From: Lindgomyces ingoldianus
Lineage: Eukaryota > Ascomycota > Dothideomycetes > Pleosporales > Lindgomycetaceae
NCBI RefSeq assembly: GCF_010093535.1
Contig: NW_022985229.1
Span: 112,208-176,207 of the forward strand
Direction: 5' to 3'
DNA: 64,000 nt
Position 1 is the stretch's first letter; every line of letters begins with the position of its first letter. The notes beneath the pieces are model-generated. The model had not been told where the DNA came from. It searched no databases and saw nothing but the letters and a program-made list of their open reading frames with translations. Positions 11,451 through 24,985 of this stretch are shown here, in pieces. The translations under genes were made by a program, and so were the position numbers.

Positions 11451-14400
11451 AAGAGAGATGTCTCTCTAGCCTTCCTCCTCTACCTCTAGCGCTGTTAGTG
11501 CAGGCGTCTTTAACGTCCTTGTGCAGTCTAGCAGCCTAGGGCGCATCTGTGTCACCCTTTTAACTAGTTTTGCTGCTAATTAGCAGTTTATTTAGCATCT
11601 TAGCATAAATATATAGATTTTTTAGCTTTTCTACTTTTTTTTTATATAAAATGCTAATTATAGACAGGCTAAGAAGCAGCATGTAGCAGCTTTACTATTT
11701 TATAATATTAATGTTGTCTTACCTACTAGCACTAATCTGCAGCTGTAGGCGGCAAAGGTTGTGTGTTATAAAGAGTACTTCTATGCAGTTTTAGTCTAAA
11801 GTTGCAGTTAAGTTTTAGTAACTTTATATGCTTATTATTATAGCAGCACTACTAGTGCCTTTTCTTTTATTAAGTGTTATATATTAGCTAACTTCTAAGC
11901 TAATACCTACACCTTATGCATATAGCAGAGCTATAGTCTGCATTGTGACTACTATATGTAAGGGGTAGTAGCTTTTTCTTCTTTTATATACTAGACAAAT
12001 AGACTGTCTTTTTTACATATCCTTCTCTTTTAATCTTATAATAAAAAAAATAAGTGCGTATAATAAAAAAAATAAAAAAAATAGGCTTTATATAAAGGTG
12101 TTGTTAGTCTAGTTAGTCTAAAGCATTTTTGCGCATAGGATCTAGCTAGTCCACAGATGCTTCTATCTAGACAGAGAGGCAGTTAGTTAGAACTAATAAT
12201 TAAAAAGCCTAGTTTAGTGTTTTCTTTATACATATATTTACTAAGTTATTTTTACTATTAATTTACCTTATTTTAGCAATTTCTTTTTTTTATATAATTT
12301 ATAGAGTAATATAATGTTAATTATAAGTTACTTTTTACTAGTAGTGCTTAGCTTAATAAGGTAATTATATAAAGACTTTAAATCTATGTAGAATACTACT
12401 AGAATTAGTAGTAGTTTAAGTATTTATATAATTTACTATAAAGTTATACTAAAGGTAATTGCATTATTAAACCCTCTAACTATTTTATATAGTTTACTAG
12501 TAAGGACACTCCTAGTTACTCTTTTACACTTAGTAGAATTCTAGTGTACAATGTTACCTAGTATTTTAAAGTAGTTGCTTTACTCTGTACAGTTTTTATT
12601 ACTTAATATAATTAAGAATCCTAGCTATAAGCTAAGGTCTTTATTATTAGTAAATAATTTATCTATAAAGATAAACAGCTTTATATAATTAAGTTATAAT
12701 AGTAGGAAGGTAAAACTACGCTTACTATTATTTATCTACTATTAAATTTATGTATTAAGTGTGTTAATATTGTTGTGTAAAAAGTCTATAGTTTATGCAG
12801 TAATAAAAAGGTTAAATGCTGCCTCTAGTTAACACATAGATATAATGTATACCTCTTTTATATATTACTTAACATATTATTATATAGCATCTTTATTTTT
12901 TAGGTTAATTATATAAAAGTAGCTTACTTATTTTTTCTAAGTAAAAACTACTATGTTATACATAAGTTTAATTCTTTTACTATTAAACTTAATAAGTTAC
13001 TTTTTTACTAGAATAGTCTTACTTTTTATATAAAACTTTGCTTTTTATAGTTTCTCTTTTTCTTTTTATGTAAAATCTTTTGTTATAATACTTAAAGTGT
13101 TATTTATTTATAAGCTAGTAATACTAAAAGTATGCTCTTCTTTATTAGTAATTAAAAAGTAAGAGTTATATAAAAAAATGTGCATGCGCAGCTTTTTTTT
13201 ATAGTAGTTATAGTATGTTTTAAACTAATACAGTTCTAATTTAGCAGCTCTATATAAAAGTTGTATAACCTAGAGTATTGTATTTAGTAGAAAGCTCTAG
13301 CGCATCTTCTTTAGTAGCTTTACATATAGTGTGCGTATAAGCTTATCTATTAATTAGATATATGCTTATGTAATATTACATAGTTTAAAATGCATTTTAT
13401 ACATAGCTCTTAGGCTTACTTCTATAGCTAAGAGTAGTCTCTAGCTTATCCTTTAGATAGTTAGTAACTAGGTAAAAATTTTTTTCTTCTCTTTATCTAA
13501 GTAGCTAGTAAACACTAGGCAGGATTTCTTATATAGTTAGGTTGTTTTGCCTTTTACTTTTTATATAAAGTAAAGGTTAAAAATCTAACTTTTATGCCTT
13601 ATTAAGTTATACGCTATAACCTTAAAAGTGCTGTTAGTAATTAAGGTGTCTATCTCTATATAGTCTAATTTCTTAAATAGTTTTTTAGGTATAGTAATTA
13701 CACTATCTATATAAAGCTTAATAGATAAGGCCTAATTATTCTTTTTTTTCTAGGTTAGAAATACCTAGTCTAGACTTTATATAGGTTTTCTTTGCCTTTT
13801 ACTTTTTCTAGTATCTATATCTTCCTTTTGCACTAGTGCAGCATTACTATTCTAAGGGGCTTAGTCTATAGTAAGCTCTAGTTCTGCCTTTATAACATTT
13901 TTATAAGGCTGTTCTTTTTTTCTCTTCTTTAGAGGATCTTTTTATATAAGGATTAGTTTATCTAGGTTATCTGTTGTAAGTAGGTTGTCTTTTTTTTTTT
14001 CTTTATAGTACAGTTTAACCTGCGTACATTAAAGCTTTAGTAGGCTATTTTTTTTTAATAATAATGTTTCTCCCTTTAATGCTCTTAATCTTATATAGGC
14101 TAGTTTAGTCTTTCTTCTCTCTCTATGCTATAATTTCTAAGCTAAGAGGGAAGTTAAGAACTTTATGTGTTATAAAGCTATTATAAGTATTAATTATATA
14201 ATTAATATTTACTTTTATATAGTCTTTTTAAAGTATTTTTATTACCTTTTATATAGTGCTTGCTTATGCAATAATGTCTAGTAATAGTAAAAAGTCTAAG
14301 TTAATTCTTAGGTATGCCCTAAAGACTAGCAGCGTGGGTACTAGACTATATAGGCTAGCTATGTTGTTTAGAGCCTTAACTGCTATCTATAGGATAGCCT

Positions 14401-17161
14401 TATTATCTGTACAGTCACCTAGCTTAGTCTTTAGAATGTTAAACACTTGTTAGAGAGGTATGTGTACGCACTTAACCTTTCTAACTACCTAATATACTTC
14501 TATAGGCATCTGCCTGCATATAGCTTTTATAATCTTTACATAAGCTTAAAAATTCTCTAAAGTAAAGTTTATACTAAAGTTATGCATAATATAGTCTAGA
14601 GGTCCTTAATAGGTGTTAATCTAGCATTTGCATAGTGCATCCTAGGTATCTTGTGCAGACATAGATTTTAGAAATGTAGTAGCCTAAAATAATGTGTCTA
14701 TATTAATAACATGTAAAACATCTTTATTATTAATTTATATAACATTAATAATAACTTTATAGTTAAAGTAAGTGTTATTTTTAATTATAAACTTAAATTT
14801 TTATAAGGCCTAGTTATATAATTAGTAAAGGTAGTAAAACTTCTTAATCTTTTTTAGCACTGCAGCATTAATGTTGTAGCTAGCGCTAGTTAGCATTTTC
14901 TAGAGTCTCTTTGTGCAAGGGTGTCTAAATTAGCAGTAAAAGTAGTAAAGTTTTAATTTAGTAAAGAAAAACATAGATTTTTTCTTACTAATATTAAAAA
15001 AAAGTGTCTCTATTTTTGTATAATAAGTATAGTAGTTTTATCTTTACATATAATAACATTTAAAACATTATTAAAGTATGCTTTAAGTTAGTTAGCATTT
15101 ACTAGTAATAGCAGAAATAGTGTTAGAGTCTCTAAAATATAGTATATAACTAGACTAATTAAGTTCTAGATTTATACAGTACTAATTAATCTCTTTAGTG
15201 TCTAGCCTTTAAAGCTAATATTTATTTAGCTAGGTGTTTAATTAATTTCTATATATAAGTTCTCTTATATATACACCTTAAGTTAAGACTTACTAATAGT
15301 AGAGATCTTTACTACGCTTATGTTCTATAGTTTACCTTAGTATACTATATAGTATTAGTTATTAAAGATAAACTGCTTAGCATATTTCTTAGGTTTAATG
15401 CTATAGATGTCCTTTTTTATTGCATAGTGTAGATAGGCAGTAAAGGTAAAGTAGTTAACAGCTTTTTTAGCATTTTTACTCTTCTATTCTATTTTCTTTA
15501 CATTATGCAAATTATTTTTTTCCTTAAAGTAACTTTTAAAGTCTTAGATGTATAAGGTAATAGCTTTATATAATAAAGTTTTATTATAGAAATTTTTATA
15601 TAAGGCAACATACTAGTTCTTTGCTTATATATAGTTATTATAAAAGTAGTTTAATAACTAACATCTTTCTTTATAGTAGACAAAGCACTTCTTTATTTGT
15701 GTATAGTTATCTCTAGATTATAGCCTAAACTTAGATAAAAATTTTCTATATTGTTCTTTTCTACGCAGAGAGAAGCTTTTTTTTTATTATGTAGACTCTT
15801 GTTGTGCAGAGTTATATTAGCAGTCTATGTAGTATGCATTAGGTAGTTTCTAAAAGTATTAGTTTACTCTTTAGTCTATAGTAACTTAAAGTAATGCCTG
15901 TAGGTTGCTAAATAAGGCTTTATATAAAGGCTTAATAGTAAACATAGCATGTTTTAGTTCTAGTTATCCTTAACAGGCTTATATAATAGCAGTGTGTAGT
16001 AGAACATCTTCTTAAAATTTTATTTCTAGTGCCCTTTATATAAGTGTAAGCTTATTAATTATTATTTTAAAAACTTTATGTAAACTTTTATTAAAGTTCT
16101 TTTATTAGTATTATATAAAAGTTATTATTATCTAGTCTATCTAGTACTAGCTATAGTTTACATTAGTGTTAAGGTAACTGCTTAAGGTGTTGTATAAATG
16201 CTTCTAGTTATATTTAAAGCCTATGTTGTGCATATAGTACATATTTACCTAACTTTTTAGGATATCTAAAAAGATGTCTGTGTACTAAGTTTTCTAGATA
16301 TCTAGCTATTAACATAAATTAATAAAAATTCTTATTTTATTTATAAAAATGTTATATAGTTAACTTATATAGTTATTATTTTTTTTATGCTTTTTAGAAT
16401 TATATAATTTTATCTACTAAAAGTTTTTCTTTAGTAATTTCCCTTTAGAGTAGAAGTTTATATAGGTTGCAATGTAGTAGGGATTGTATAGGTGGCATTA
16501 GTGGTGCATACACTACTGCAGGCGGTGGTGTGTATGATTAAGGGTGTGGAGCAGGCGTTAGGTAGAGTGGCATGTATTGTTTGTACAGTGATTAGTGTAG
16601 TGCTAGCTAAGGTATAGAAGTAAGTAATGCTAGTATGTTTAGTGTTAATAGCAGTATTATGTTTAGTCTACTTCTATGTAGAGCCTTATATAGTAATAAA
16701 GGTTATGTATAAAGCCTTTTTAGTATAATTACTTTTTTTTATGCTATATTATACAGCTTCTAGGCTTAGGTACCTTTAGTGCCTAGCTATAGTGTAATTC
16801 TCTTGTCCTTTAGCACTTATATAAGCTCCCTTTTAAATGCGTAGCTAAGTGCTAAGAAGTCTAATAGTGTCTATCTTTTAAAATCCTCTATGTATGCACT
16901 TAAAAAGGTAGCGCCCTTTTAAGTTATTATGCGTAGATTAGTAATTATGCAACTTATGTATAATTAAGTCTATAGGCTTATTAAAGCCTTTAACATGTTA
17001 ATCTTATTATTCTAGTACTCTAGGCTAGTCTTGTTCTGTAGTGTTGCCTCTAATATCCCTATGTCTTTTATAAGTTATTTGTATAACAGAAATTATTCCT
17101 TGTTCTTTCTGTTATTGCGCAGAGTTGTTAGTTGTTAATAGGATTCTATTATAATAGTATA

Positions 17162-17644
17162 GTTAATTGCTTTTCTAGTAGATCGCGCAGGTACTGCTGT
17201 TGTCTAGCTGCTAGGTTGTGCAGCTTTGATGGCTTTGGTGTGCGCCTTACACTATCTCCTCCTTACTTTGTACAGTAGCAGGGCTTGCTGTACAATGCAA
17301 AGGATTAATCTGCTATCCTAAGGGATAGGTAACTAAACAAAGTACCTTACAGGGTGTAGGTGCTTTGTTGTTACTCTTCTTAAGGGATAGGTAACAAAAC
17401 AAAGTGCCTTACAGGGCGTAGGGTTAATTGCTTGTGCAGTGGATCGCGCGGGTACTGCTGTTGTCTAGCTGCTAGGTTGTGCAGCTTTAATGGCTTTAGA
17501 GTGCGCCTTGCACTATCTCCTCCTTACTTTGTACAGTAGCAGAGCTTGCTGTATAATGCAAAGGATTAATCTGCTATCCTAAGGGATAGGTAACAAAACA
17601 AAGTACCTTGCAGGGCGTGGGTGCTCTGTTGTCACTCTTGCTAA
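17162..17644 (-). repeat. Tandem duplication (period about 261 bp) in the Copia-B leader
   Basis: Two copies starting at 17162 and 17423 share long near-identical blocks (GATCGCGC, GTACTGCTGTTGTC, CTATCCTAAGGGATAGG). An extra partial unit around the AAGGGATAGGTAAC motif lies at 17381-17422. The region lies just inside the 5' LTR in element sense and is clearly less RIP-mutated than the coding body. Confidence 0.85.
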
Positions 17645-17675
17645 TTTGCAGTTAATTAAATTAACTACTAATTAG

Positions 17676-17955
17676 TGTTAAATAGGCTCTAACAGCTAGC
17701 TGCTTATAGTATAAGCACTTAAGTAGCAAGAGTAAGAGTAGTGTACAGTGTGCACAGCGTATAAGGTAGGTAAGGTGAGGGCAACATGTTTCTAGTTCTA
17801 TTACTCTTGTCTTTCCTCTGTACAGAGGAAAAGGGGGATATCTAGATGTTCGCGCACAGAGGTTCGCGCACAAGCATTATGTAACAGAGATACGTGGTCC
17901 TGCTCGTGCGCGATCGCTTGTATCCAGACTGTGACGCTGCTGCTGCGTACAGACA
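17676..17955 (-). repeat. Copia-B LTR (5' LTR in element sense)
   Basis: 280 bp, TGTTAAATAGG to GTACAGACA in the + view. It keeps CpG-rich words (TTCGCGCACA, CGATCGC) that have decayed to TA-rich forms in the other LTR. A 70-codon minus frame here (17661-17873) has no similarity I recognise and is treated as chance. Confidence 0.9.
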
Positions 17956-18570
17956 TTTAATGTATTTAAGCTAATATTAGGTCTAAGTTCTTATAAGTTT
18001 TTTTAAATAAATAACTTTTTTATTTTATAAAATATTTTTATACTTTAACTAAATTTTATCTTTAGTTAAATATTTTTTTTATATAGTACACATTATCTCT
18101 TATAGCGTGTAGAGTGTTTATAATTAGTTTTAATTATAACTTAAGACACTCTTTCTAGGTATATAGCTCTAAAAGTAAGACATAGAACACTAAATAAACT
18201 TCTTTTAAATTAAGTAAGTCTACTTTATAGACTTTTATACTAATCTAGCCTATAACTTTTTTTAGTTTTAAAAACTTTTAGTCTAACTTTTTCTTTAGCC
18301 TTATTAATTTTATGTGTTTATTAAAAACTAATACCTTATTTTTTACTTATAGCTATATATGCTTTTATTATTTATTTATATAGTTTTTTTAATACATATT
18401 TATAGTAATAATTTTTTACTAGTATTTTAACTATAAAGTAAGTGCTTTTATAGTAACTTTATTTACTATGTGTAATTCTCTCTAACCTAGAGGTTCTCTA
18501 GGCTAATCTAGCGATCTTAGGTTTGCTTTGTAGTATGCTTAGAAAAAAGTAACTTTTATAGTTACATATA

Positions 18571-19670
18571 ATATACTTCACAGGCGAGTTGCTTACACAC
18601 CTAAGTTACTTACTTTTGCTAAGACTCTACTAAACTACCCTTTCTACACTAATGCATTCCCTACAACACTACTTAGACGCGCTAAAAAAACATTAGATAC
18701 AGCTTACACTCTAAGCTTTTAAAAAAAACATAAAACTCTTAAAGAAATGTGCTGCAGCTATGTGCAGAGTTTTATAAAAGATAATAAATAACTATAGCAC
18801 TAGACAACTTTTATAAGCTAATTCTACAGCTAAATTATAAAGGCTAGGTAATAAAAAGAAGCAGCTAGTTATTAAGACTATACTTAAGCTATATGCGCAA
18901 GGAATTTCCTCTTAAATAGCATTTATAGCTAATATAGCTAATTCTTTACGCGCTAAGCGTAATCTAGGCTATGTTTACATAAACTAGCCTAGTATGTTTA
19001 TAAAGCGTTAGTTAAAGCTTAAAGTAACATTTAAGTGTAAGTATAACTATAAGAGAGCCTTTTATAAGAGTCCTAGGGTAATTTAGAGCAGGTTTAGCCT
19101 TATAGAGAATATTAAAGCTAAGTATAGCATTTAAGATAATAACATGTACAACTTTAGCAAGATAGGCTTTATAATTAGCTAAATATCTCTTAACTATACT
19201 TACACTTAAAACTTTACTTTAAGCTTTAAATAACACTTTATAAACATACTAGGCTAGTTTATGTAAACATAGCCTAGATTACGCTTAGCGCGCAAAGAAT
19301 TAGCTATATTAGCTATAAATGCTATTTAAAGGGAAATTCCTTGCGCATATAGCTTAAGTATAGTCTTAATAATTAGCTGCTTCTTTTTATTACCTAGCCT
19401 TTATAATTTAGCTATAGAATTAGCTTATAAAGGTTATCTAGTGCTATAGTTATTTATTATTTTTTATAAGACTTTACATATAGCTGCAGCATATTTCTTT
19501 AAGAGTTTTATGTTTTATTTAAAAGCTTAGAAGGTAAGCTGTATCTAACATTCTTTTAGCGCGTCTAAGTAGTGTTGTGGGGAATGCATTAGTGTAGGAA
19601 AAGTAGTTTAGTAGGGTCTTAGTAAAAGTAAGCAACTTAGGTGTGTAAGCAACTCGCCTGTGAATTACGT
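18571..19670 (+). mobile_element. Pogo-1 foldback derivative, 1100 bp
   Basis: Both ends are the Pogo-1 left terminus, so the element is a long inverted repeat: about 475 bp arms (18571-19045 and 19196-19670) around a loop of about 150 bp that carries the start of the transposase in + sense. TA flanks both ends (18569-18570, 19671-19672). The catalytic part of the transposase is absent, so it depends on a full-length relative. Two more copies of the same structure occur at 31470 and 41900. Confidence 0.85.
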
Positions 19671-19705
19671 TACACTATTATTATATATAAACTTTGCTAT
19701 TAGTA

Positions 19706-21570
19706 ACGTACTTCATGGGCGAGTTGCTTACACACCTAAGTCGCTTACTTTTACTAAGACCCCACCCTAACAAACTCTATTATAGCCTATAAGAACCTGC
19801 TCTAGCACTATATAGTACAGTACAGCTTAGAATATAATTTAGATACTACTTCTACTTTTTGCTTATATATTTGTGTGTTATGCCTAGTCTATTTACACTA
19901 TCTACAGCGCCTTTAGAATAGCTTACCTACTTTAGCTTGCACCTGCTTCTTTGCCTTTTTCCTGTTACTACGCCCTTTAAACTCCTTTAGAGCTGTTAAG
20001 TATAGGCCTTTCTTAATTATTAAAGTTTTTTCTACCTTAATCTGCTTTTTTTTTATGTAATTTATATTATATAGTAGCCTTATTAGCTACTTAAAGCGTA
20101 GTAATTTCTTATTACACTAACACTAGCTTATATATAATTATTACTACTCTTTTTAAAACTTATTTAAACGCTTTAACTATAAAAGTTAGTAAACTATTTA
20201 TATACTTTTAAATTTTTATTTTTATAAGCATTAATTATAACCTAAGTTTTAGAGTATTACTTAAAGTTTACAACTACTAAGGCTTATTATATATAAGTAG
20301 TAGTAGTAATAGAGTGTGTAACTTTATATTAAAGCCTATTATAACTTATTATAGGTTAAAAAGAACTAATTTAGCGCTTTAGAACATTTTTTAAATATTA
20401 CTAAAAGTAATTATAGCATTATAACCTGCTTTAAAGCATAGTAAGAACTTTATTTTTATAATATAAGTAATCTAGTTATGTATAAGGTTTTTAGCTTAGC
20501 GCTTATATACCTTTTTTAAAAAAGTAAAATAACCTATATTAAGTAGCTATAGAAGGTGTAATAAGTAAAAAAGTATATAAATAGTAATAATTTTATTATT
20601 TTTATAGTATTACTAAAAATAAAGTAAGTTATAGCTTTTATAGCTGTTAATAACTAGTAGACAGTAGCTGCTAACAGTACACTTTTTTATATGCACATTA
20701 AAGTGCTTTAACTAGTCTAGACTAAGCTAATTAGTAGTCTAGCTACGCTTAGAGCTTATAATAACCTAATTTTAGAGTAGATTTTTTTTATACTAGTTTA
20801 AAAAGTAGTTGCTACTCTAAAAGATATTAAAAGGCAGAATAGCCTACCTTTTAGCATTAATGCCTTAGAAAGCTGTTGTCTACTTCTAGTTACCTAGCTA
20901 GACTGCTTTTAGCTGTTCTTATCTCTCTAAACTTATAATAACTGCTCTAGTTAATATGTAGCCTATTATAAACTTTATTTTTTTAAAGTTGTACATGTTA
21001 TTATTCTAGATGCTATACTTAGCTTTAATATTTTTTATAAGGTTAAACTAGCTTTAAATTACTATAAAAATTTTATAAAAAGCTTTTTTATAGTTATACT
21101 TACACTTAAACTTTACTTTAAGCTTTAAGTAACACTTAATAAATATATTAAGCTAGTTTATACTAATATAGCTTATATTATGCTTAGTGTGTAAAGAATT
21201 AGCTATATTAGCTACAGCTACTAGCTAGAGGGGAAATTCTTACACATCTAGCTTAAGTATGTGCTAAATAATTACCTGCTTTTTATTATTATCTAGCTTT
21301 TATAAGTTAGCTATATAATTAGCTTAGAAAAGTTATCTAGCATGTTAGTTACTTATTTTTTTTTTAAAAAACTTTATAGATACTTATAGCGCGTTGCTTA
21401 AAAAGTGTTATGTTTTATTTAAAAGCTTAAAGTGTAAGCTGCATCTAACATTCTTTTAACATGTTTAAGTAGTGTTATTAGAAATGCATTAGTATAGAAA
21501 AAGTAGTGTAGTAGGGTCTTAGCAAAAGTAAGTAACTAAGGTGTGTAAGCAACTTGCCTATAAAGTTTGT
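19706..21570 (-). mobile_element. Pogo-1, full-length copy in reverse orientation
   Basis: 1865 bp with the same termini and subterminal repeats as the copy at 5958, in inverted orientation, TA-flanked (19704-19705, 21571-21572). It lies only 33 bp from the preceding foldback, both in Gypsy-1 integrase sequence. The transposase frame runs on the minus strand and is broken by RIP-type stops. The right terminus has decayed to AAGTTTGT. Confidence 0.87.
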
Positions 21571-23060
21571 TAACTACATTACCTAATTATCTTATTCTAG
21601 GCAATAGTAATATGTAAGGTACTATTCTAGAGTTTGGTTTTGTCTTTTAGTCTGCCTATTAGTCTTAGGATAGTAGGCTAATAAAAAAATTCTTTATGTA
21701 CTAAGATAGTAATAAAATCTATTTTAGTACTTTAAGTTTATTATTAGCTTTTAATTAAAAACAATGTTTTTTAGAACATTATAAAAGTAAATAACTTTTT
21801 TTAACTAAACTTTTACTAGGTCTAAAGCTTCTTAATTAGCTCTAGCTAGCATATAGTAGGCTATCTTAGTAAAACAGTCTACTATTATAAGAATTACATT
21901 GTATACTAACTCTAAGTATTTATAAAGAGGCAGCTGCGTTATAAAATCTATTATAACATCTTACTAAAGCTTATTAAGCAGTAGCAAAAGGTAAAGAAGC
22001 CTATATAGGCAGTGTTATAAAGCTGCTAATTATCTACACTTTAGGTAGTTATTATAGTACACTTTTATGTCTTTTTTAACCCTTTTTTAATTGTATTAAT
22101 GTATAATCATTTAAGTAGCTTTTTTACACTAAAGTAGCTTACTAATAAGCTATTATAGCACTTCTAGAACACTTCTTCCTTCTCTTAGTTTATTATTAGG
22201 GTCTTCTTTTTTGTATTAGCTATGGTATGTTATTTTAACCTATTTTAAAGATAAATGTTTTTATTAAGGTTTTTATTATTTTTTATTTTACTCTTAGTGC
22301 TTAATAAGTCTGTTTTATTATAGTTTTTTTAATACCTAATATAAGGTTTTTATTATTGTCTTTTTTAAGTTCTGTGCTTATAGCTCTTTTAAAATCTAGC
22401 TATTTTAGCATTTATTTTTTAAAAGTAGTTTTTAGCTACGCCTAAAAAATTTAAAGAATATGTAATAGCTATAACTATTAATTTCTTCTTATAATCTTAT
22501 TAATTTAAGAGGTTACACATGTTTATTACATACACTATATTTCTTTTCTAAATTTTCTAAAAAGGCTATTTTAACTTTTTAATGTAGCTAGGTCTTTTTA
22601 AGAGTGTATCTACTCGGTTTAGCTTTTCTAGATAGTGCGTAATAATAAAATTATATTTAATTATCCTTTTATAGGCTTAGACCTGCTAGTAGTTTAAGGT
22701 TATAGTTTTTATAAACTAGTAAAAATTATTATAGTTTATAAAAAGTTTAAATAGGAAACCCTAGAGGTAATGTTACAAATATGCTAAACTTTTATTAATA
22801 GTAAGTAACTTCTTATTATAAGTATGATAATTATACCTAGCTTTACTTATCTTTTTTTAAAAAACAGCTAATTAGCCTTTATTAAGCTCTTTTAGTCTTA
22901 TTTAAGACTAATTAGCTTAAAATGCTATAAATTACACCTTTTAAAGTATTAACTTTTACTTTAGTTTTCTTATTAGCATTAAAATAAGCTAATATAAAAA
23001 CTTTGAAAAATAAGTTTTAAAGCTTTTAAAAAGCTACTTTACTTTTAAAACTAATAACGT

Positions 23061-23462
23061 TGTTAGATTAAAGCACTGTTTCTAGGCTTCCTGAGATGAA
23101 TGATGGGTTTGGATATGATGTATAGGATGATGATTTTAATGTCTTGATTTATCGATCCTTTTTCGGCTCTACTTGTGTTGCTCGGCTTTTTGTTTTGCCG
23201 ATCCGAGTCCCTCGCGCACTTGTCCTATGCGCGACCAGCTTGCAACATGCTGCAAAATGCTGCAACATGCTGCAAAATGCTGTAAAATGCTGCAACATGC
23301 TGCAAAATGCTGCAAAATGCTGCAAAATGCTGTAAAATGCTGCAATTTGCTGCAAAATGCAGCAATTTGCAGCAACATACTGTTCGAGCTTATTGCTCGT
23401 ACTATGTAGCAGCTTTCGTCAAGCGTTCCTCCTGTCTTGACAGTAGGTGCGCATATCTGACA
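23061..23462 (-). repeat. Solo LTR of Copia-A
   Basis: 402 bp, the reverse complement of the LTRs of the element at 35005-40618, with TGTTAG and CTGACA ends and a perfect AACGT duplication (23056-23060 and 23463-23467). The insertion falls four bases inside the terminal repeat of the Pogo-1 copy. It keeps CA/TG-rich sequence, so it escaped or post-dates RIP. Short open frames here are by-products of the internal minisatellite. Confidence 0.93.
23241..23380 (-). repeat. 10 bp minisatellite in the solo Copia-A LTR (14 units)
   Basis: Fourteen consecutive 10 bp units of the TGCAACATGC / TGCAAAATGC type. As the unit length is not a multiple of three and lacks stops, all frames stay open and yield Cys-, Gln- and Ala-rich spurious peptides. 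Confidence 0.95.
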
Positions 23463-24985
23463 AACGTACTTCACGGGCGAGTTGCTTACACACCCGAGTC
23501 GCTCACTTTTGCTAAGACCCCACCCTAACAAACTCTATTATGGCCTATAACAACCTGCTCTAGCACTATATAGTACAGTACAGCCTAGAATATTATTTAG
23601 ATACTACTTCTGCTTTTGACTTATATGTTTGCGTGTTATGCCTAGTCTAATTGCACTATCTGCAGCGCCTTTAGAATAGCTCACCTACTTTAGCTTGCAC
23701 CTGCTTCTTCGACTTCTTCCTGTTACTGCGCACCTTAAACTCCTTTAGAGCTGTTAAGCGTAGGCCTTTCTAAATTATTAAGGTCTTTTCTGCCTTAATC
23801 TACTTTTTTTTATGTAATTTACATTACATAGCAGCTTTATTAGCTGCTTAAAGCTTAGTAATTTCTTATTATGCTAACACTAACTTATGCGTAATTATTG
23901 CTGCCCCCTTTAAAACTTTTTTAAATGCTTTAACTATAGAAGTTAGTAAACTATTTATATGCTTCTAAATTTTTATCTTTATAAGCATTAATTATAACCT
24001 AAGTTTTAGAGTATTACTAAGGGTTTACAACTACTAGAGCTTATTGTATATAAGTAGTAGTAGTAATAGAGTGCGCAACTTTACATTAAGGCCTATTATA
24101 ACCTGTTATAGATTAAAAGAAACTAATCTAGCGCCTTAAAACCCTCCTTAGATATTACTAAAAGTAATTATAGCATTATAGGCTACTTTAAAGCATAGTA
24201 GGAACTTTATTTTTATAATATAAGTAATCTAGTTGCGTATAAGGTTTTTAGCTTAGCACTTATACGCCCTCTTTAAAAGAGCAAAACAACCTACATTAAG
24301 TAGCTATAGAAAGTGTAATAAGTAAAAAAGCATGTAAATAGTAATAATTTTATTATCTTTATAGTATTACTAAAAATAAAGTAAGTTATAGCTTTTATAG
24401 CTGTTAATAACTAGTAGACAGTAGCTGCTAATAGTATACTTTTCTATATATATGTTAAAGTGCTTTAACTAGTCTAGACTAAGCTAATTAGTAGTCTAGC
24501 TGCGCGTAGAGATTGCAATAACTTAATTCTAGAGTAGATTTTTCTTCTTGTACTAGTTTAAACAGTAGTTGCTACCTTAGAAAATAATAAAAAGCAGAAT
24601 AGCCTACCCTTTAGCATTAATGCTCTAGATAGCTGTTGTCTACTTCTAGTTGCCTAGCTAGAATGTTTTTAGCTGTCCTTCTTCCTCTAAACCTATAACA
24701 ACTGCTTTAGTAGATATCTAGCCTATTATAAACTCTATTTTGTTAAAGTTGTACGTGTTATTATTCTAGATACTATACTTAGCTTTAATATTCTTTATAA
24801 AGTTAAACTAGGTCTAAATTACTATAAGATCTTTATAAAAAGCTCTTTTATAGTTATAGTTATACTTAAACTTTACTTTAAGCTCTAGGTAATGCTTAAC
24901 AAATGTATTAAGCTAGTTTATGCTAATATAGCCTATATTATGCTTAGCGTGTAAAGAATTAGCTATAGTAGCTATAGCTGCTAGC

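Larger units (their letters stand above)
10698..17955 (-). mobile_element. Copia-B LTR retrotransposon, structurally complete, RIP-inactivated
   Basis: Two 280 bp direct LTRs (10698-10977 and 17676-17955) bound a 7258 bp element with a perfect 5 bp target duplication TTTAA (10693-10697 and 17956-17960). Coding is on the minus strand: around 13100-13750 the RIP-ed frame reads the RVT_2-type reverse transcriptase of fungal Ty1/Copia elements, with a SYLDKEKKKI block followed by ISQRLLLAI and, further on, a degenerate LYGAAEAG-like region and an HTITTIKK block. Gag/leader therefore lies near 16100-17670 and RNase H below 13000. A purine-rich tract on the minus strand beside the left LTR suits a polypurine primer. 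Stops are everywhere, so it is not autonomous now. Related pieces lie at 32953-34014 and 62601-64000. Confidence 0.88.

Noticed and set aside
14256..14453. 65-codon + strand frame inside Copia-B
   Set aside because: Antisense to the element's polyprotein and in RIP-ed DNA; chance.
23144..23531. Overlapping Cys/Gln/Ala-rich open frames on both strands (also at 34996-35423 and 40183-40616)
   Set aside because: They are produced by a stop-free 10 bp tandem repeat in the Copia-A LTR that stays open in every frame; they are not genes.
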